In this document: positions 32,466 through 44,070 of the stretch, in pieces
Layout: each line of letters starts with the position of its first letter
Position numbering within the stretch: the first letter of the stretch is position 1
Origin: Corylus avellana
Lineage: Eukaryota > Streptophyta > Magnoliopsida > Fagales > Betulaceae
Length of the DNA: 64,000 bases
Assembly (NCBI RefSeq): GCF_901000735.1
Contig: NC_081544.1
Coordinates: 31,552,095 to 31,616,094, forward strand
Reading direction: 5' to 3'
Program-made: the position numbers and the translations under genes
Notes under the pieces: model-generated
What the model saw: the letters and a program-made list of their open reading frames with translations, nothing else
Databases searched by the model: none
What the model was told of the DNA's origin: nothing

Positions 32466-35400
32466 ATTATGCAATCCTCCCGTTTTGATACGGTTACTCT
32501 AAGTTACAATCGAGTATCAGTAAAAAAATATTAGATTCGTTCATTTTGAGGCAGGGCAGATCGGGGCATACGAAATTTACAGCTCAAGCGAATTATGTCC
32601 ACTCCTATTTGGGAGTTGTTGTATACCGTTAATATTAATTAACAGGGTTATAGCCGATTCTAATCCTATTCCCATGCCCTAATGAATAATGATGACTTTA
32701 AACAAGGAATTCCTTATTTAAAAACTAGTGAACGTACATTGCACGTCCTAGCTAGGGCAAATCAGTGGAACTTGTTGTAAAAGGGCCACCGAATCTGTGT
32801 CCTTAGTGTAACTCATTGCAGCATTAACTAATTACAAATTACCCTCTAATAATTTAGACTCATGATGTGACATGTGGATCTTCAAAATATTATAAAAAAA
32901 TTGAACAAAACTAGTTCCTAATTAAAAAAAGAATTTTAATTTAATAGACATAAATTATTAGAACCCTATTTAATTCATTGATTGGTCCCAATTCTATGTC
33001 ACAAAGAATCTAGCTTATTTTAAATTAGGAAATTCGATCAAAGATAGCCATCTTATATATTAATTTTGATTGGACCAGTCGCTTCTAAACAGTGACCTAT
33101 TACTTAACAATAGATATGCCCACAGGAAAGACCAAAATAAATAAATAAAACTGCTTAGGCCTACACGAGTGGTTGTAGGCTTTGGCCCACCAATTCAACA
33201 ATTGATGTGATAACAAACGAACTTATTGGATTCGAGCATTTGAATTCACTCAAAAAAAAAAAAAGCAACTCTTAAATGCAGAGAGAAAGAAAACCAATTG
33301 AGATGACAAATTAATCCTATATCCAAGAATAAGATTGTATAAATTAATTATATTTTAATTTATTTAATTAAATAAGTTAGAATTTTGTGTTAGATTAATT
33401 TATTTAATCAAATTTACAGGTTAATTGTGTCAAAAATTACCGACCCTAACTAGAGTGCATAATTTCCGTTAGAAAATTTTCTCTCTTTTCGAGTCTTCTA
33501 TTGATAGTTAACGTATAATCACAAAACGTATATAAACACGACGAGCACTATTAGAGGTTTCATTTGCTTGCTGTAAGTTGAAGTATCTTGTCCAAATAAA
33601 CGGAGTCCATGAACAGCATTCGATGCGGAAGTCTCTAATTATGTTCAATTTATCCGTAGTTAATTAATGTGCTTTTTTATAATTTAAGGGAAATAATTTT
33701 TATTTTTTCTTTTTATTTTCCTGGATGAATAAGGGAAGGGTTGTTGTAAATAATTTGATTAGGATCTTCTGAATTTCTCAAATTAAGTAAGTTTATAATA
33801 GAGTTCTTAAAAAAAATCTTAATAATTGTTTTCTTAAATGATTCAAATTTGAGCTAAAACACAGTATAAATTATAAAGTCAGCCAAGTGGATCTAGAATT
33901 CCAAATTAATAGATGATCATGTATATATAAATATTTCCAACTCAACATTAACAGACCCTGTAAGCTGTAATTAACTCAAGTACCATATGCAGCTGAAAGG
34001 GTGGTTGATGATTTAGTGCTTCTATTTAATGCCCAAAAACATGTACATCAATAGGCCATCGGTTAGGCACCACCAATGTGGTCCAATTAATTCACTCTAG
34101 CCGTAGGGAAGTTGGGACTACTAGTCAGAGATCTTCTGATGGCATGGCCGTAGCGGTTTAGGAGGCAATTCAATTATTTTTCTTTTCATGCTACAATTAT
34201 TTCGGTGTGTAAAATGTTTTCAAAAAAAAAAAAAAAAAAATTTATTATTATTTTTTTCAGTGTTTTGTACTATCGAAAAATTCTTGTTAACAAAAAATCA
34301 AGGTTAACGGTAAATTTGCCATCGTAGGTATGGGCATAAGCCATTTACTCGCAAATTTAGGCATAAAAGCTATTGTTTGGAACTTGTCGGTCCTTTCTAC
34401 CACCTCTCTCTCCTTGAAACGGAACACCACCCACCCTCATAAGAACACCCTTATATTTATCTGTAGTATAAATATAAATATTAAGTAACTTATATTATAT
34501 ATATTACTTAATTACTAATATACGTACTTAAATTTATATAACTAAATTTTAGTAAGAAATTAATATATATATATATATATATGAATGAGTTAACGAGTCG
34601 GGCAAACAAACCGGATAAATTTTAAACGAGTTGAGCTCACGAGCTCCTATAAAGTTTTATCGAGCAAGTCGGGTATAATTTACTAATCGAGCGAGTTTTC
34701 ATAGTAAGAAGCGAGTTTATATAGTATAGAGCTCGAGTTTGAGTTGAGTTAAACCGTGCAAGTTTTGAAACAGACTAATTTATTTACAGCGCTACACAAA
34801 ATTATAAAAAAATGAAATAAAAAGGATTTTGTTCAATAAGCATGTTTTTTATATGAACAACATTGATGTTGTACATGTTTGATACGTACTTGTCGAGATT
34901 AATGCTGAGTATTACTTAGAAATCCTTTCGATTTTTTTTTTTTTTTTTTTGGTTTTTGACAGGTTTCGCCGACTGGCCGGGTGCGGAAACACAGGAATTT
35001 TTTCATAGTTTTTTTTTATTAAAAAAAAAAAAAAGGCAAGAAGAGAGAGTGCGTGTGTGTGGGTGGGGGAGTGATCCGAATCTCTTTATTTAAAAGTTAA
35101 CTTGATTCTTAAGCAAGCACGTCATTTTCAACCGAACTTCATGAAGATTTCTTTTTATATGGGGAGTAAAGAAAAGAAAAAGTATCACCTTTTTATTTTT
35201 ATTTTTAGCAAAAAGAAAAATAAGAAGAAGCAGGAAATGATTCGCTGTGTCGTGTTGCATCCTAAAGTAATTTTTAACTCACCGATTTTAAGAAAAGCGT
35301 GGGGGGCCTAGCAATGAGATGCAGTTTGAACACGTGTGTTATACATTAGAAGACGGCCCCGGTATGTCATTTCACGAGATCCTTTAGATATGAAACATTT

Positions 35401-35767
35401 AGAGGGGTGGGGCAATATGATGAGTGATCAGACGGTCACAGTCACGCATGCAAGCTGTGAAATCTTTTGAATCGTCTACTTGTGGGGATGTGGAGCATAT
35501 CCCACTTGCAGCTTGCCTCAATATTGAATAACATTTATTTTGATGATCAAACTTTTTAAATAGTTCACAATATTAGCAACACTATTGTCTCACATGTCAC
35601 ATAAAAACAGATCTCATCATAAAAACTTCAAATCTATTATGAGTTTATAACATCCTAACGTGGCAATGCGATGTGGCATTTTCCTGCTGGCTAGCTACAT
35701 TTTTTTTTTTTTAACCAACCTCTCTTGTGGTCCAAATTGAACATGGTATTAGGGATCATCACGGCAA
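32463..35767. other. intergenic, no gene seen
   Basis: AT-rich DNA. 34585-34760 has repeated GAGTTGAGCTC / GAGCTCGAGTTTGAG words typical of a dispersed plant repeat; the AT-rich segment just before it (34450-34580) resembles 42600-42780. Other features are an (AT)n run at about 34564-34582 and homopolymers at 34222-34240, 34931-34950 and 35018-35034. No intact element or gene was found. Confidence 0.4.
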
Positions 35768-36109
35768 CTTTTTGTTGGAAGTCCCACATTGCTTGAGTAT
35801 TAAGGAGATTGACAATTTATAAGGGTGAGGAGAAACCTCAACTCTAGAGCTAGCTTTTGGGTTGAGCTAGGCCCAAGACCCATTTTTAATATGGTATTAG
35901 AGCCAAACCCAATTGGCTGTGGCCCACCATCACCCATTGTCGCACGTGTTGGCTTGGATGTCTTCCCCTCACACGTGAGGATGCGTGTTGAAAGTTCTAC
36001 ATTGCCTAGGTATTAAGGAGATTGGCCATTTAAAAAGATGATGAGAAACCTCAACTCTAGAGCTAGCTTTTTGGTTGAGTTATGCCCAAAACCCATTTCT
36101 AATACTTTT
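35768..36109 (+). mobile_element. complete TRIM (miniature LTR retrotransposon)
   Basis: Two 119-bp LTRs (35773-35891 and 35986-36104) begin TGTTG and end TAATA. They share long blocks, including ATTAAGGAGATTG and AACCTCAACTCTAGAGCTAG, and differ at about 17 positions by eye. The first LTR is followed directly by TGGTATTAGAGC (35892-35903), one base from the TGGTATCAGAGC primer-binding site complementary to initiator tRNA-Met. The 94-bp interior has no coding frame. CTTTT at 35768-35772 and 36105-36109 is a 5-bp target duplication. At 332 bp this fits the TRIM class, which relies on proteins from other elements. Confidence 0.92.
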
Positions 36110-37534
36110 GGGGTGGCCATATGGTGGCTGCAACCTCAGATTTGGTGGTCGTGCGCAATCACTAGATTTGACTGATTTGATGGTTCGGCCATGCGTGCAT
36201 GATAGTTGGGAGTGGCATTGACTAGAAGGGGAGTAGTGCAAATTTGTATCTCAAACATAGCATAGGGTAGTAAAATGATTGGAAGTGTAGCATTATTACT
36301 CATTTACTCTAGTGAAAAATGTCCAACTATATAGCTAAATATTTTTATTAATAGTACATAGTTTTCTCTCCCATAAATTATAGGTCTTACATATAAAATT
36401 TATGGGATCCATTACTCTCTGCCATGTCTGAAGAAAAAAAAAAAAAAAAAAAAAATTGCACTATCCATGCGCCACCCGTAAGGGCAGCAACCACTATGCA
36501 GGGGTGGCCTAACGACTAGATTGGTCAAATATGGTGGTTGATCTATCAAATCTTGCTCAAATACAATGGCTGCAACCATAGGATCTGAGCCATCTAGTGG
36601 TCACAACCACCTAATGGCACGGTGGGGGTGACCAAGACTACACCCGAGCCATGTGGGTTTGTCTCGACCATCAATGGCGCAATATTGGGAGTGGACCGAG
36701 TGGTGACAACCACCTCAGTATCTCTTCTAAATGCATCAAAGGTAGTTCGGTTGGACCGTTGGAGCCATGAAAAAGTTAGGAAATATATATAAAATGAGTG
36801 CAGGTATAGTATTTTTCTTTTCAGTAAGCCATGATGTTCTGGAAACTGAAAAGTTTGTGTACAAATTGGTGATAGCGCACAACACACAAGAAGCTCCTTC
36901 ACCTCGATCACCCGTAAAAAAAAAGTAGTCGCACATTGATAATAAGGCCATGTAATAAAGCAGCTGGTTTACCAAAAGGTTAATTTTTCGATTGTTCAAA
37001 TGATCAGAAAAGCATGCGAATTAAACCCACCCAAATTGAGTTAATGCAACATTTACCTGATTTAAAGAAATAAAAAATAATCACGAAGTTGGCACAAAAT
37101 TATTAATAATTCAAATTGTAGATTTGATTATTATAGTGTCAAATGGTTGCCGTCATCTTTGGTAAGCAAAATTGGCGCATTAAGACTTAAGAGATCCAAA
37201 TGAGGCGTACGTTGGCACCCAAAGTTTGATTAGTCAATTCGAATTGGTTGCGGTTTCATCCTCAGCGTACAGTGTGGACCCTCAGCATCCTCTGTTTTGG
37301 CCGACAATTACATTATACGGGCATTTATTACTTTTGAGAAGTGTTATCATATCTCAGCCTTAGTCATGGTCACCATTTTTGTTGATCATTTTAAAATTTG
37401 AAAACAACTTGTAAATACATTTGTTTCTGCTGGATTTTGTGATGTCTATTGGCTACAATGGGGCCACGAGACCACCCATTTACTCAACCAGTCAAGCCAT
37501 CGATCTAGGAGTTGGCTTAATCTGCTTCTAAGCA

Positions 37535-37572
<38 letters not shown>

Positions 37573-37970
37573 TTATTTGTTTATAATAAGCTTTTCAGGA
37601 AAGAAAAAAAAAATTATTATTATTATTGTTTCAGATGTAAATTGATGGACCGCAATATAATTCAATACTTACCATTTACCAAACGACCTCGCTTTAAGAG
37701 GTTTCGTGAAAATGAAAAGGTACGTAAAGAAGATTAAAAATGACAAGTTGACAACAACCATGATACGTACGCATGCGGACAAGGACTTGGATTTGTAGGC
37801 GTAAAGTAAATGTGCATATTTTTCTAAACAGGCAAAGCCATTCATGTAATTAAATATATTTATATATTTTGTTAATTGAGAAATAGTGAATAATTTAATT
37901 TTGTCAAGTGTTACGTGGACAGCAACAATAGATCATAAAACATTTACCGTTTCTAGCTGAAGCGTCATGG
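36110..37970. other. intergenic, no gene seen
   Basis: 36110-36740 is a decayed repeat with many GGTGGC/CAACCAC words, like those near 15.3 and 16.2 kb. Further features are poly-A at 36427-36454 and an (AT)n run at about 37539-37568. The minus-strand frame at 36594-36911 lies in repeat sequence. Confidence 0.4.
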
Positions 37971-38619
37971 TAAATTTGGCATTACTTTAAGAAAACAGTT
38001 TTGAGAGGAGGAGAGGACCCCTTTCATTTCTACTCCCCGCTCCTATCTTGCCCATTCCCTTCTGGATTTTTTTTTTCTTTACATTTGTAGGTGTTCTCCA
38101 ATTAGATCAATAACTTCAGCCTCTATGCTATGTGTCCGTTTACCTTCCACCGTGTTATGCCGTTCATCTCCTCCCCAGCCGCCGTTATTATTTGCTGGTT
38201 GTTAATTTGTTTGTGTTTTTTGTTTTGAATAATAGGTTTATTCTCTTTAGATCTGCCCTCATGAGTGAGGATGAATAATATATGTGAGAGGTTATCTCTC
38301 ACGACCGCTTCAATTAAATTTTGTTAACAAATTTGGCTACTCATGTCTTAGATCTAATCTGCTCGGAGCAAATCTGCTCTTTAACTGTATTTGTACATTG
38401 GTTAGCGGAAGATTGAAGATATAGATAACACCTGATTGTAAAAATTTTTTGTTTATATCTATGACTTTGTAACCTCATAGCATGTGACTATAATTTTTGC
38501 AGAGCTTTATGCTGTAAGAGTTTTTTGCTCTGCTCTTTAAGAACTTTATGCTCGTGATCTTTAATCAATGAAATCTTCAAATTTCCGTTAAAATAAATAA
38601 ATAAATTTGGCATTACTTT
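37971..38619 (+). mobile_element. non-autonomous non-LTR retroelement with 18-bp target duplication
   Basis: TAAATTTGGCATTACTTT is present at 37971-37988 and 38602-38619. The 613-bp insert between them starts AAGAAAACAGTTTTGAGAGG and ends in an A-rich AAATAAATAAA tail. Its 3' region (GCTGTAAGAG ... CTTTATGCTCGTGATCTTTAA, then CAATGAAATC) resembles the 3' end of the inverse insertion at 18927-19652. There is no reverse transcriptase or other coding frame, so it is either severely 5'-truncated or mobilised by a partner LINE. Confidence 0.88.
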
Positions 38620-40080
38620 TAACAAGAAACGAATGCACAAAATCACAAATTAATAATCTTACATTTCCACGTTACATTATTGCTACCCTATCCAAACATC
38701 AAGCATGGACCAGCTAGCCAGTCGCTCCATGCATGTTATGCAAGTGGTCCACACATACATTCCACATCAATTATTTTGGGGCATGCATGTTGTTTAGATC
38801 AAACCAGGGAAAATCCATCTCATTCATGATCATCTGTATATTTATCTATAGCATGTTCAAGCTCGTAAGGAGGAGCATCAAGACCGACCGGAGTTGTCTC
38901 AATTGCACCCAATCCATGGTCAAGTACCTGTAGCCTTTTGGGACAAATCTTCTCTGGGACTCGGCCTCCTTATATTATTTATAGGTGAGGTCCCGGTGTA
39001 AATTTGTGTCACTCAGCCAACGGGTGTAGCCATTTATTTAAAATGAATGGTCCAAATCATAGCAGTAAATAAAAAAGAAAGAAAAAGTTGTACGTGTAAT
39101 AGGTAAGTATTGTGGCCGAGCCACTCCTTAGGTCAATTTTTTAGTTTGGTCGAACCACTTTTTGTGCAATTCGCGTTCAAACTATTTTATAAAGGTGGTT
39201 GAACCAACCCTTTGGTCAAAGACGATCTAGCCATTCTAATAGTCAACCTTACATAAAGGTAAATATTACCAAATCCCCTATTTTTCGTATAAAGAAGCAG
39301 CCCAAATGCCTTAGAGTACGTTTTCCTATCTATGGTCTGCCTTCGCTTTTAGGAAACGATAGGCACCACAACTTTTACCCTATTATTGATGCTTTGCAGT
39401 TTGCGTATGTGTATATGCATCCACCACGGACTGTTTCATATGCCGACAATTTCAAATAATATTAATAATAATAGTAATTACAATAATAATAATAAAATTA
39501 GCTATTATGACCAACGGCTGAGATCCTCTGACCGACAGAGATGACGACAGTAATACGATGAAGCAAGAGTGGGCCAGAGGGTATTATACAGTACTAAGTA
39601 GAAGCATTGAACCTTGATGAAATCATCATAAAATTTTCTGTTATTAATGAAATATCATCATTACAGTTAGTGGAGTCAAGGCCATGATTCTTGAACAACC
39701 ATTTTGTGTTCCCTTTGAGAAGCCCTCGGTGAAAGTGACACGTAAAATCATTAATTTTGCACCAAGTTTTGATTGCTAGAATCTCAACTATTCACATTAA
39801 CACCAACATGTCATATATATGCATGAATGACAATGTTTTTTTTTGTTGCTAAAATTACTATATATTGGTTTTACCTTACTACCCTTTGATATATATATAT
39901 ATATATAAGTGAGAAAGAATTACAAGGAAAACAAACCAAAAAGATATTTATAAGATGGAGTACCCGGTTATTAAAGGCACATTAAGTCCAGTCAAACAAG
40001 TAAGCCTATGATTTTAGTCCACCACAAGTTTAGGGCGTGAATTTATTGTATAGCACATAAATGCGGTACACTAGATTCAA
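38620..40080. other. intergenic, no gene seen
   Basis: AT-rich; 39110-39260 contains repeated GAACCACTTT/GGTTGAACCA words of a degraded repeat. (AT)n near 39889-39907. Confidence 0.4.
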
Positions 40081-40370
40081 TTTACTTGTATGACATATAG
40101 AATACCATAAAAGGAGGAATATTGGCAGCAACCCTATAAAATGAAGGTAACGGTCCTCATTGCACATATTTTTTTCCTCTCTACTCTTTTTTTTTTGGCC
40201 TATTGTTCTTTAAAATATTCAATTGACTTAAGCATCGAAAGTGACTCTGCCGTCTATTATTCTCTAAAATATTCAATTGACTTAAGCATCGAAAGTGACT
40301 CTGTTGTCCTTCTTGCAGAGTCTCTTCTTTGTAGGTATTTCCCACAAAATGTTTAGGGTCACTGTATTAA
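40081..40370 (+). mobile_element. LTR-like fragment with a 54-bp internal tandem duplication
   Basis: A TATA-like CCTATAAAATG precedes CT-rich sequence and ATTCAATTGACTTAAGCATC, wording I associate with the R/U5 part of plant Ty3-type LTRs. The block TAAAATATTCAATTGACTTA plus AGCATCGAAAGTGACTCTG occurs at 40211-40249 and again at 40265-40303, an exact 39-bp repeat at 54-bp spacing. No matching second LTR or internal domain was found, so it would be a solo or broken LTR. Family assignment is from memory and tentative. Confidence 0.45.
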
Positions 40371-43000
40371 TACAAGATGAGGTCCTTCTCGCTATAGAGA
40401 GAAAAGTATAACAAAAAAATGGATTTAAATTGGTTGGGTTTAGATAATATCGAATCAAATTAATTAGGGAGGTGGGTTTATGATAATGCTAAGCTAAGAG
40501 ATTAGACATGGACCACGTGTCAAAAGTTGTATGGGCATTTTAGGCAGGGGATAAGCTCTAGCTTATTGGCAAGTGGCACTTGATTGAAAAAGGGATTTGC
40601 GCCTTTTTGTTTGAACAGCTGTGTGATTACGCAGTTCCATCCCATCACAAGCCTGTACTCGATCTCCTTCAAAACATTTGTTCATTTTAAAGATTCTTCA
40701 ATGAGAGGACAGTTTGACGCGGTGCTTTATGACGGTAAACCGTAAACCCTACAGCGCTTAAACCCTTTTGCCTTTTATTGTTTTCATCCAACCGGTGCTT
40801 CTGCTTCAGCACCTCTGATCATGCTCACAACTATCTCGTTCACGCCATGTTTCAAGCATGTGGCGTGCATTGTGCATACAATACAATGGTAGGGTCGTTC
40901 ATGGTATTAGGGTTACTTTGTTTGCATTTTACTAAAAGAAATGCTACGTATACTTTCAAATACTTATCCTCTCAATGAAAATCATCAATAATCCGTCTAA
41001 AATTTAATTGTGGCGCCAGAGACTAAGCACTTAAAAGTAGCTTTTCTCTCCAGAGACTCTCGGGCACCTAAAAAAGAAATAAGGAAGATGAGGAAGATGG
41101 ATCAATAATGCGCGTTTAAGGCACTAGGGCAAGGTAATGTAGAGGAAAAGCGATGTGGTATTGTTGTGCATGAAGTGGATTCTCTCCTTTCACTATCACA
41201 CTTGTTCCTTGGTTTTACTTTTTGGGCACCTTGACTGTAGTGGAAATGGACCATACTTCGACCCATGCCTACATATACACACTACATGGTAGTAGTAAGT
41301 CACTAAGTGTGTCTGTGTTTCCCAGGAAAATTAAAAAAGTATATGTCTTAAGAGAAAGAGATTGAGAGAGATTGAGAGAGAACAAGAAATAACCAAATTA
41401 TTAAAGTGGGTCTAATCTCACTTTTTATCTGTTTAAAAGTTGTGTCTGTTGCTCTGCTGAACTTGAGGTCTAGGGAGTCTAGGGCTCTAGGTGATAGGTG
41501 AGTTATTAGTGTCAATGTGACATTGAGAAAGATATATATATATATATATATATATTGAGCTTTGAAAGCACTTCTGAAAAAGGAATCATATTCCAAGGCA
41601 TTTAACAAAGTATATTTTCTAAGCATGTTAGGCCAGTTTCAATCCACTTTAAATGCAACACACATTTTCCGGGGTTCCTACAGGATTTTAAAGGGTATCA
41701 ACAGAATCACTTTTACAGACAAATTAAAGCATCTAGTTAAAGGAGAAAAAGGTCTCTTTAGCATTAGTTTGTAGCTATCTCAGTCTCTGGGAAAATTAAC
41801 ACTTTAGGAATGAATGAGAGATTTACTGCGTTGCTTCAGAGGGAAAACAGGGGTTCGATCAATTGCCTTTAATTAGGTTCAGATTTCCGGGGGACCCCCT
41901 ACTAATTAAGATTCAAATTAACGTGGTTGGGGTTGAGGTTGGTGTTTAGTTGAAAAGTTGATTTCCTTTAAAAGAGTGCTTGATTGCAAGCATATTCTTG
42001 CTTTCACACCTTGCAGTATTACTGTTTCGGAGACTTTTTTAATTCACTACGTACAATGGGGAATATCGGACACAATTCCTGAGAAAATGGGCCTTCAGAA
42101 AGAGCCCAACTGCAACGAGCGAATATGGGCCTGGCCCATGAAGGCTTTTAGTTTCATCTTGCAAAATGGGATGTATTAAATTCATAGTAGCCAAGTGAGA
42201 CACAACCACTACGCCTAGGGTCGTAAGTGAACAAGTCCGTTCGACAATTTCGGTCGTATAAATTCAACTTGATTTTAGTTCATTTAATAAATGAGCTAAC
42301 CGTGCACACATAATTAGGCTAAATATTAAACGAGCTATACTTGTATAAACTCTATATATGTATATATATAGTACCACTGCCACACTTATTAATGCTTGAT
42401 AATATATTAAGCATTTAGTATACTAACTATGATTAGTATAATAAATAGTTTAACATGAAAATATATATGCTAACTATAGTTAACTATAGCTAATTAGTAT
42501 ATATTAATTAACTAGTTAATATATTAGTTTATTAACTAACTATTAGTATGTTAATAACTGTAAAAAAAAATAAAAATTAGTGTGTTAATATTTATCCATA
42601 CTATATAGGATATTACTATTTATGCTTAAATACATATAATATAAATATTCAAGTAACTTATATAACATACTTATTACTTCTTCTTCTTCTTTAAAGGGCA
42701 TATACTTATTACTTAATAATTAATATATATATATACTTATATTTATATAATTTATTTTTATTAATATAAACAAAGATATATGAAGAAGCTAATAAATTGA
42801 GACCAATCTAAGAGTGTTGGATGGGAGCTCATTAATGGGCCATAAAATGGATCAAGGCTCAAAATAGGTTTGGCCAGCCCATATTCTCAACCGTATTTCA
42901 TGGGAAACTCAAATTGGACCGTTGGGATCACTTGGAGTGAAACCAGTGTAAGCGTGTCGGATTTGTTCTCGATTAATGTGTCAGGCATGTCTGCCGCATT
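40371..43000. other. intergenic, no gene seen
   Basis: Features are (AT)n at about 41530-41553 and a GAGATTGAGAGA repeat near 41356-41380. A very AT-rich zone at 42240-42780 has repeated TTAACTA/TTAGTATA words and the AAACGAGCTATAC-type repeat related to 34.6 kb. No coding gene is supported. Confidence 0.4.
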
Positions 43001-43301
43001 AGGGCATTCCAACGGTCCAAAAATTTGTCCAAGAAGAATTCAAAGGAGGACTTTGAGAGGAGCCGAGCCGTACAGTTATCTGCTTTTCCGCGGCGCCTTC
43101 CATTCCCATTTGTTTGATTTTTTTTTTTTCACACACAAAAAGAGAAAGAGCGTCAGGGAGAGAGAGAGACAGANNNNNNNNNNNNNNNNNNNNATACACA
43201 GGCCCATAAAGGCGTTGGTTCGTGTATGAAGCTTTTCTTGACGAGACGGCAAGATCAAGAATTTCCCTGATTTTTTCTTTTTTCTGGGAACTTAGTTTCA
43301 G
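43001..43301 (+). other. leader exon region of the SNAP33-type gene (contains a gap)
   Basis: GC-richer than the DNA upstream, with a (GA)n tract and a 20-N gap at 43174-43193. It ends in TTTCAG|GTAGCC at 43301/43302, a plausible donor for a leader intron. Confidence 0.5.
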
Positions 43302-43972
43302 GTAGCCATCTGGTACTCATTCGCTCTTAGTCTTGTTTTCACTTGATACTATTCCGGGATCCCGATCTTGCTTCACTGTAATACGTTTCTGCNNNNNNNN
43401 NNNNNNNNNNNNNNNNNNNNNNNNNNNNNNNNNNNNNNNNNNNNNNNNNNNNGCTTAGGCTTTATTTCTAAACCTGTATCTTTGCTTATAAACCATTCAT
43501 GATTGCTCTATGGCTTTAATTTGATAAAACTTGTTTAGCATAAAAGTTATTGATTCAAGTTGCTTTGTATCTCTTCTGTTGCTAGATCTTGTCTTTAAAA
43601 AGATCAAATTTTATAGCTGTTCATGTTTTAACGCTTTTTATTCGACATGATTTGAGTGAAAATTTATGAAATTCTCTGTATGCGTCCTGTATACCCGAGA
43701 TTTCTCTCTTTATTAGCAAAATGTTTACTTGACTTATCACAGAAAAAAATGATTCAAGTAAAGATTTGTGATCGCTTCCTGGGTGTCACACCAAGCTGTG
43801 TCATGTGTGCCATTAGAGATCTTTTGCATTTTCTTTTGACGATGTGCAATTCTAACATTGAAAAAAAATGAATTCTATGACACAATTATTACTAATTGAC
43901 ATTGTTAACCACAGATGAATGATCAAACAGATTCATACCATTCTTACTAATCGACATTGTTTATGTTTTTAG
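43302..43972 (+). other. leader intron of the SNAP33-type gene (contains a 60-N gap)
   Basis: Donor GTAGCC; acceptor TTATGTTTTTAG at 43972, 98 bases before the start codon. N occupy 43393-43452. T-rich as expected of a plant intron. Confidence 0.55.
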
Positions 43973-44070
43973 GTGCAAGCATCAAATCATCACACAGATT
44001 TTTTCGGTTTAGAGACTTTGGACCCAACATCATTTGTGTTGATATATAGGAATCTCGATTTCTTGCCAAA

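Noticed and set aside
33141..33265. Possible fourth SINE ending in an A-run
   Set aside because: ATTGGATTCGAGCA is only weakly B-box-like, with no A-box match to the other SINEs and no target duplication.
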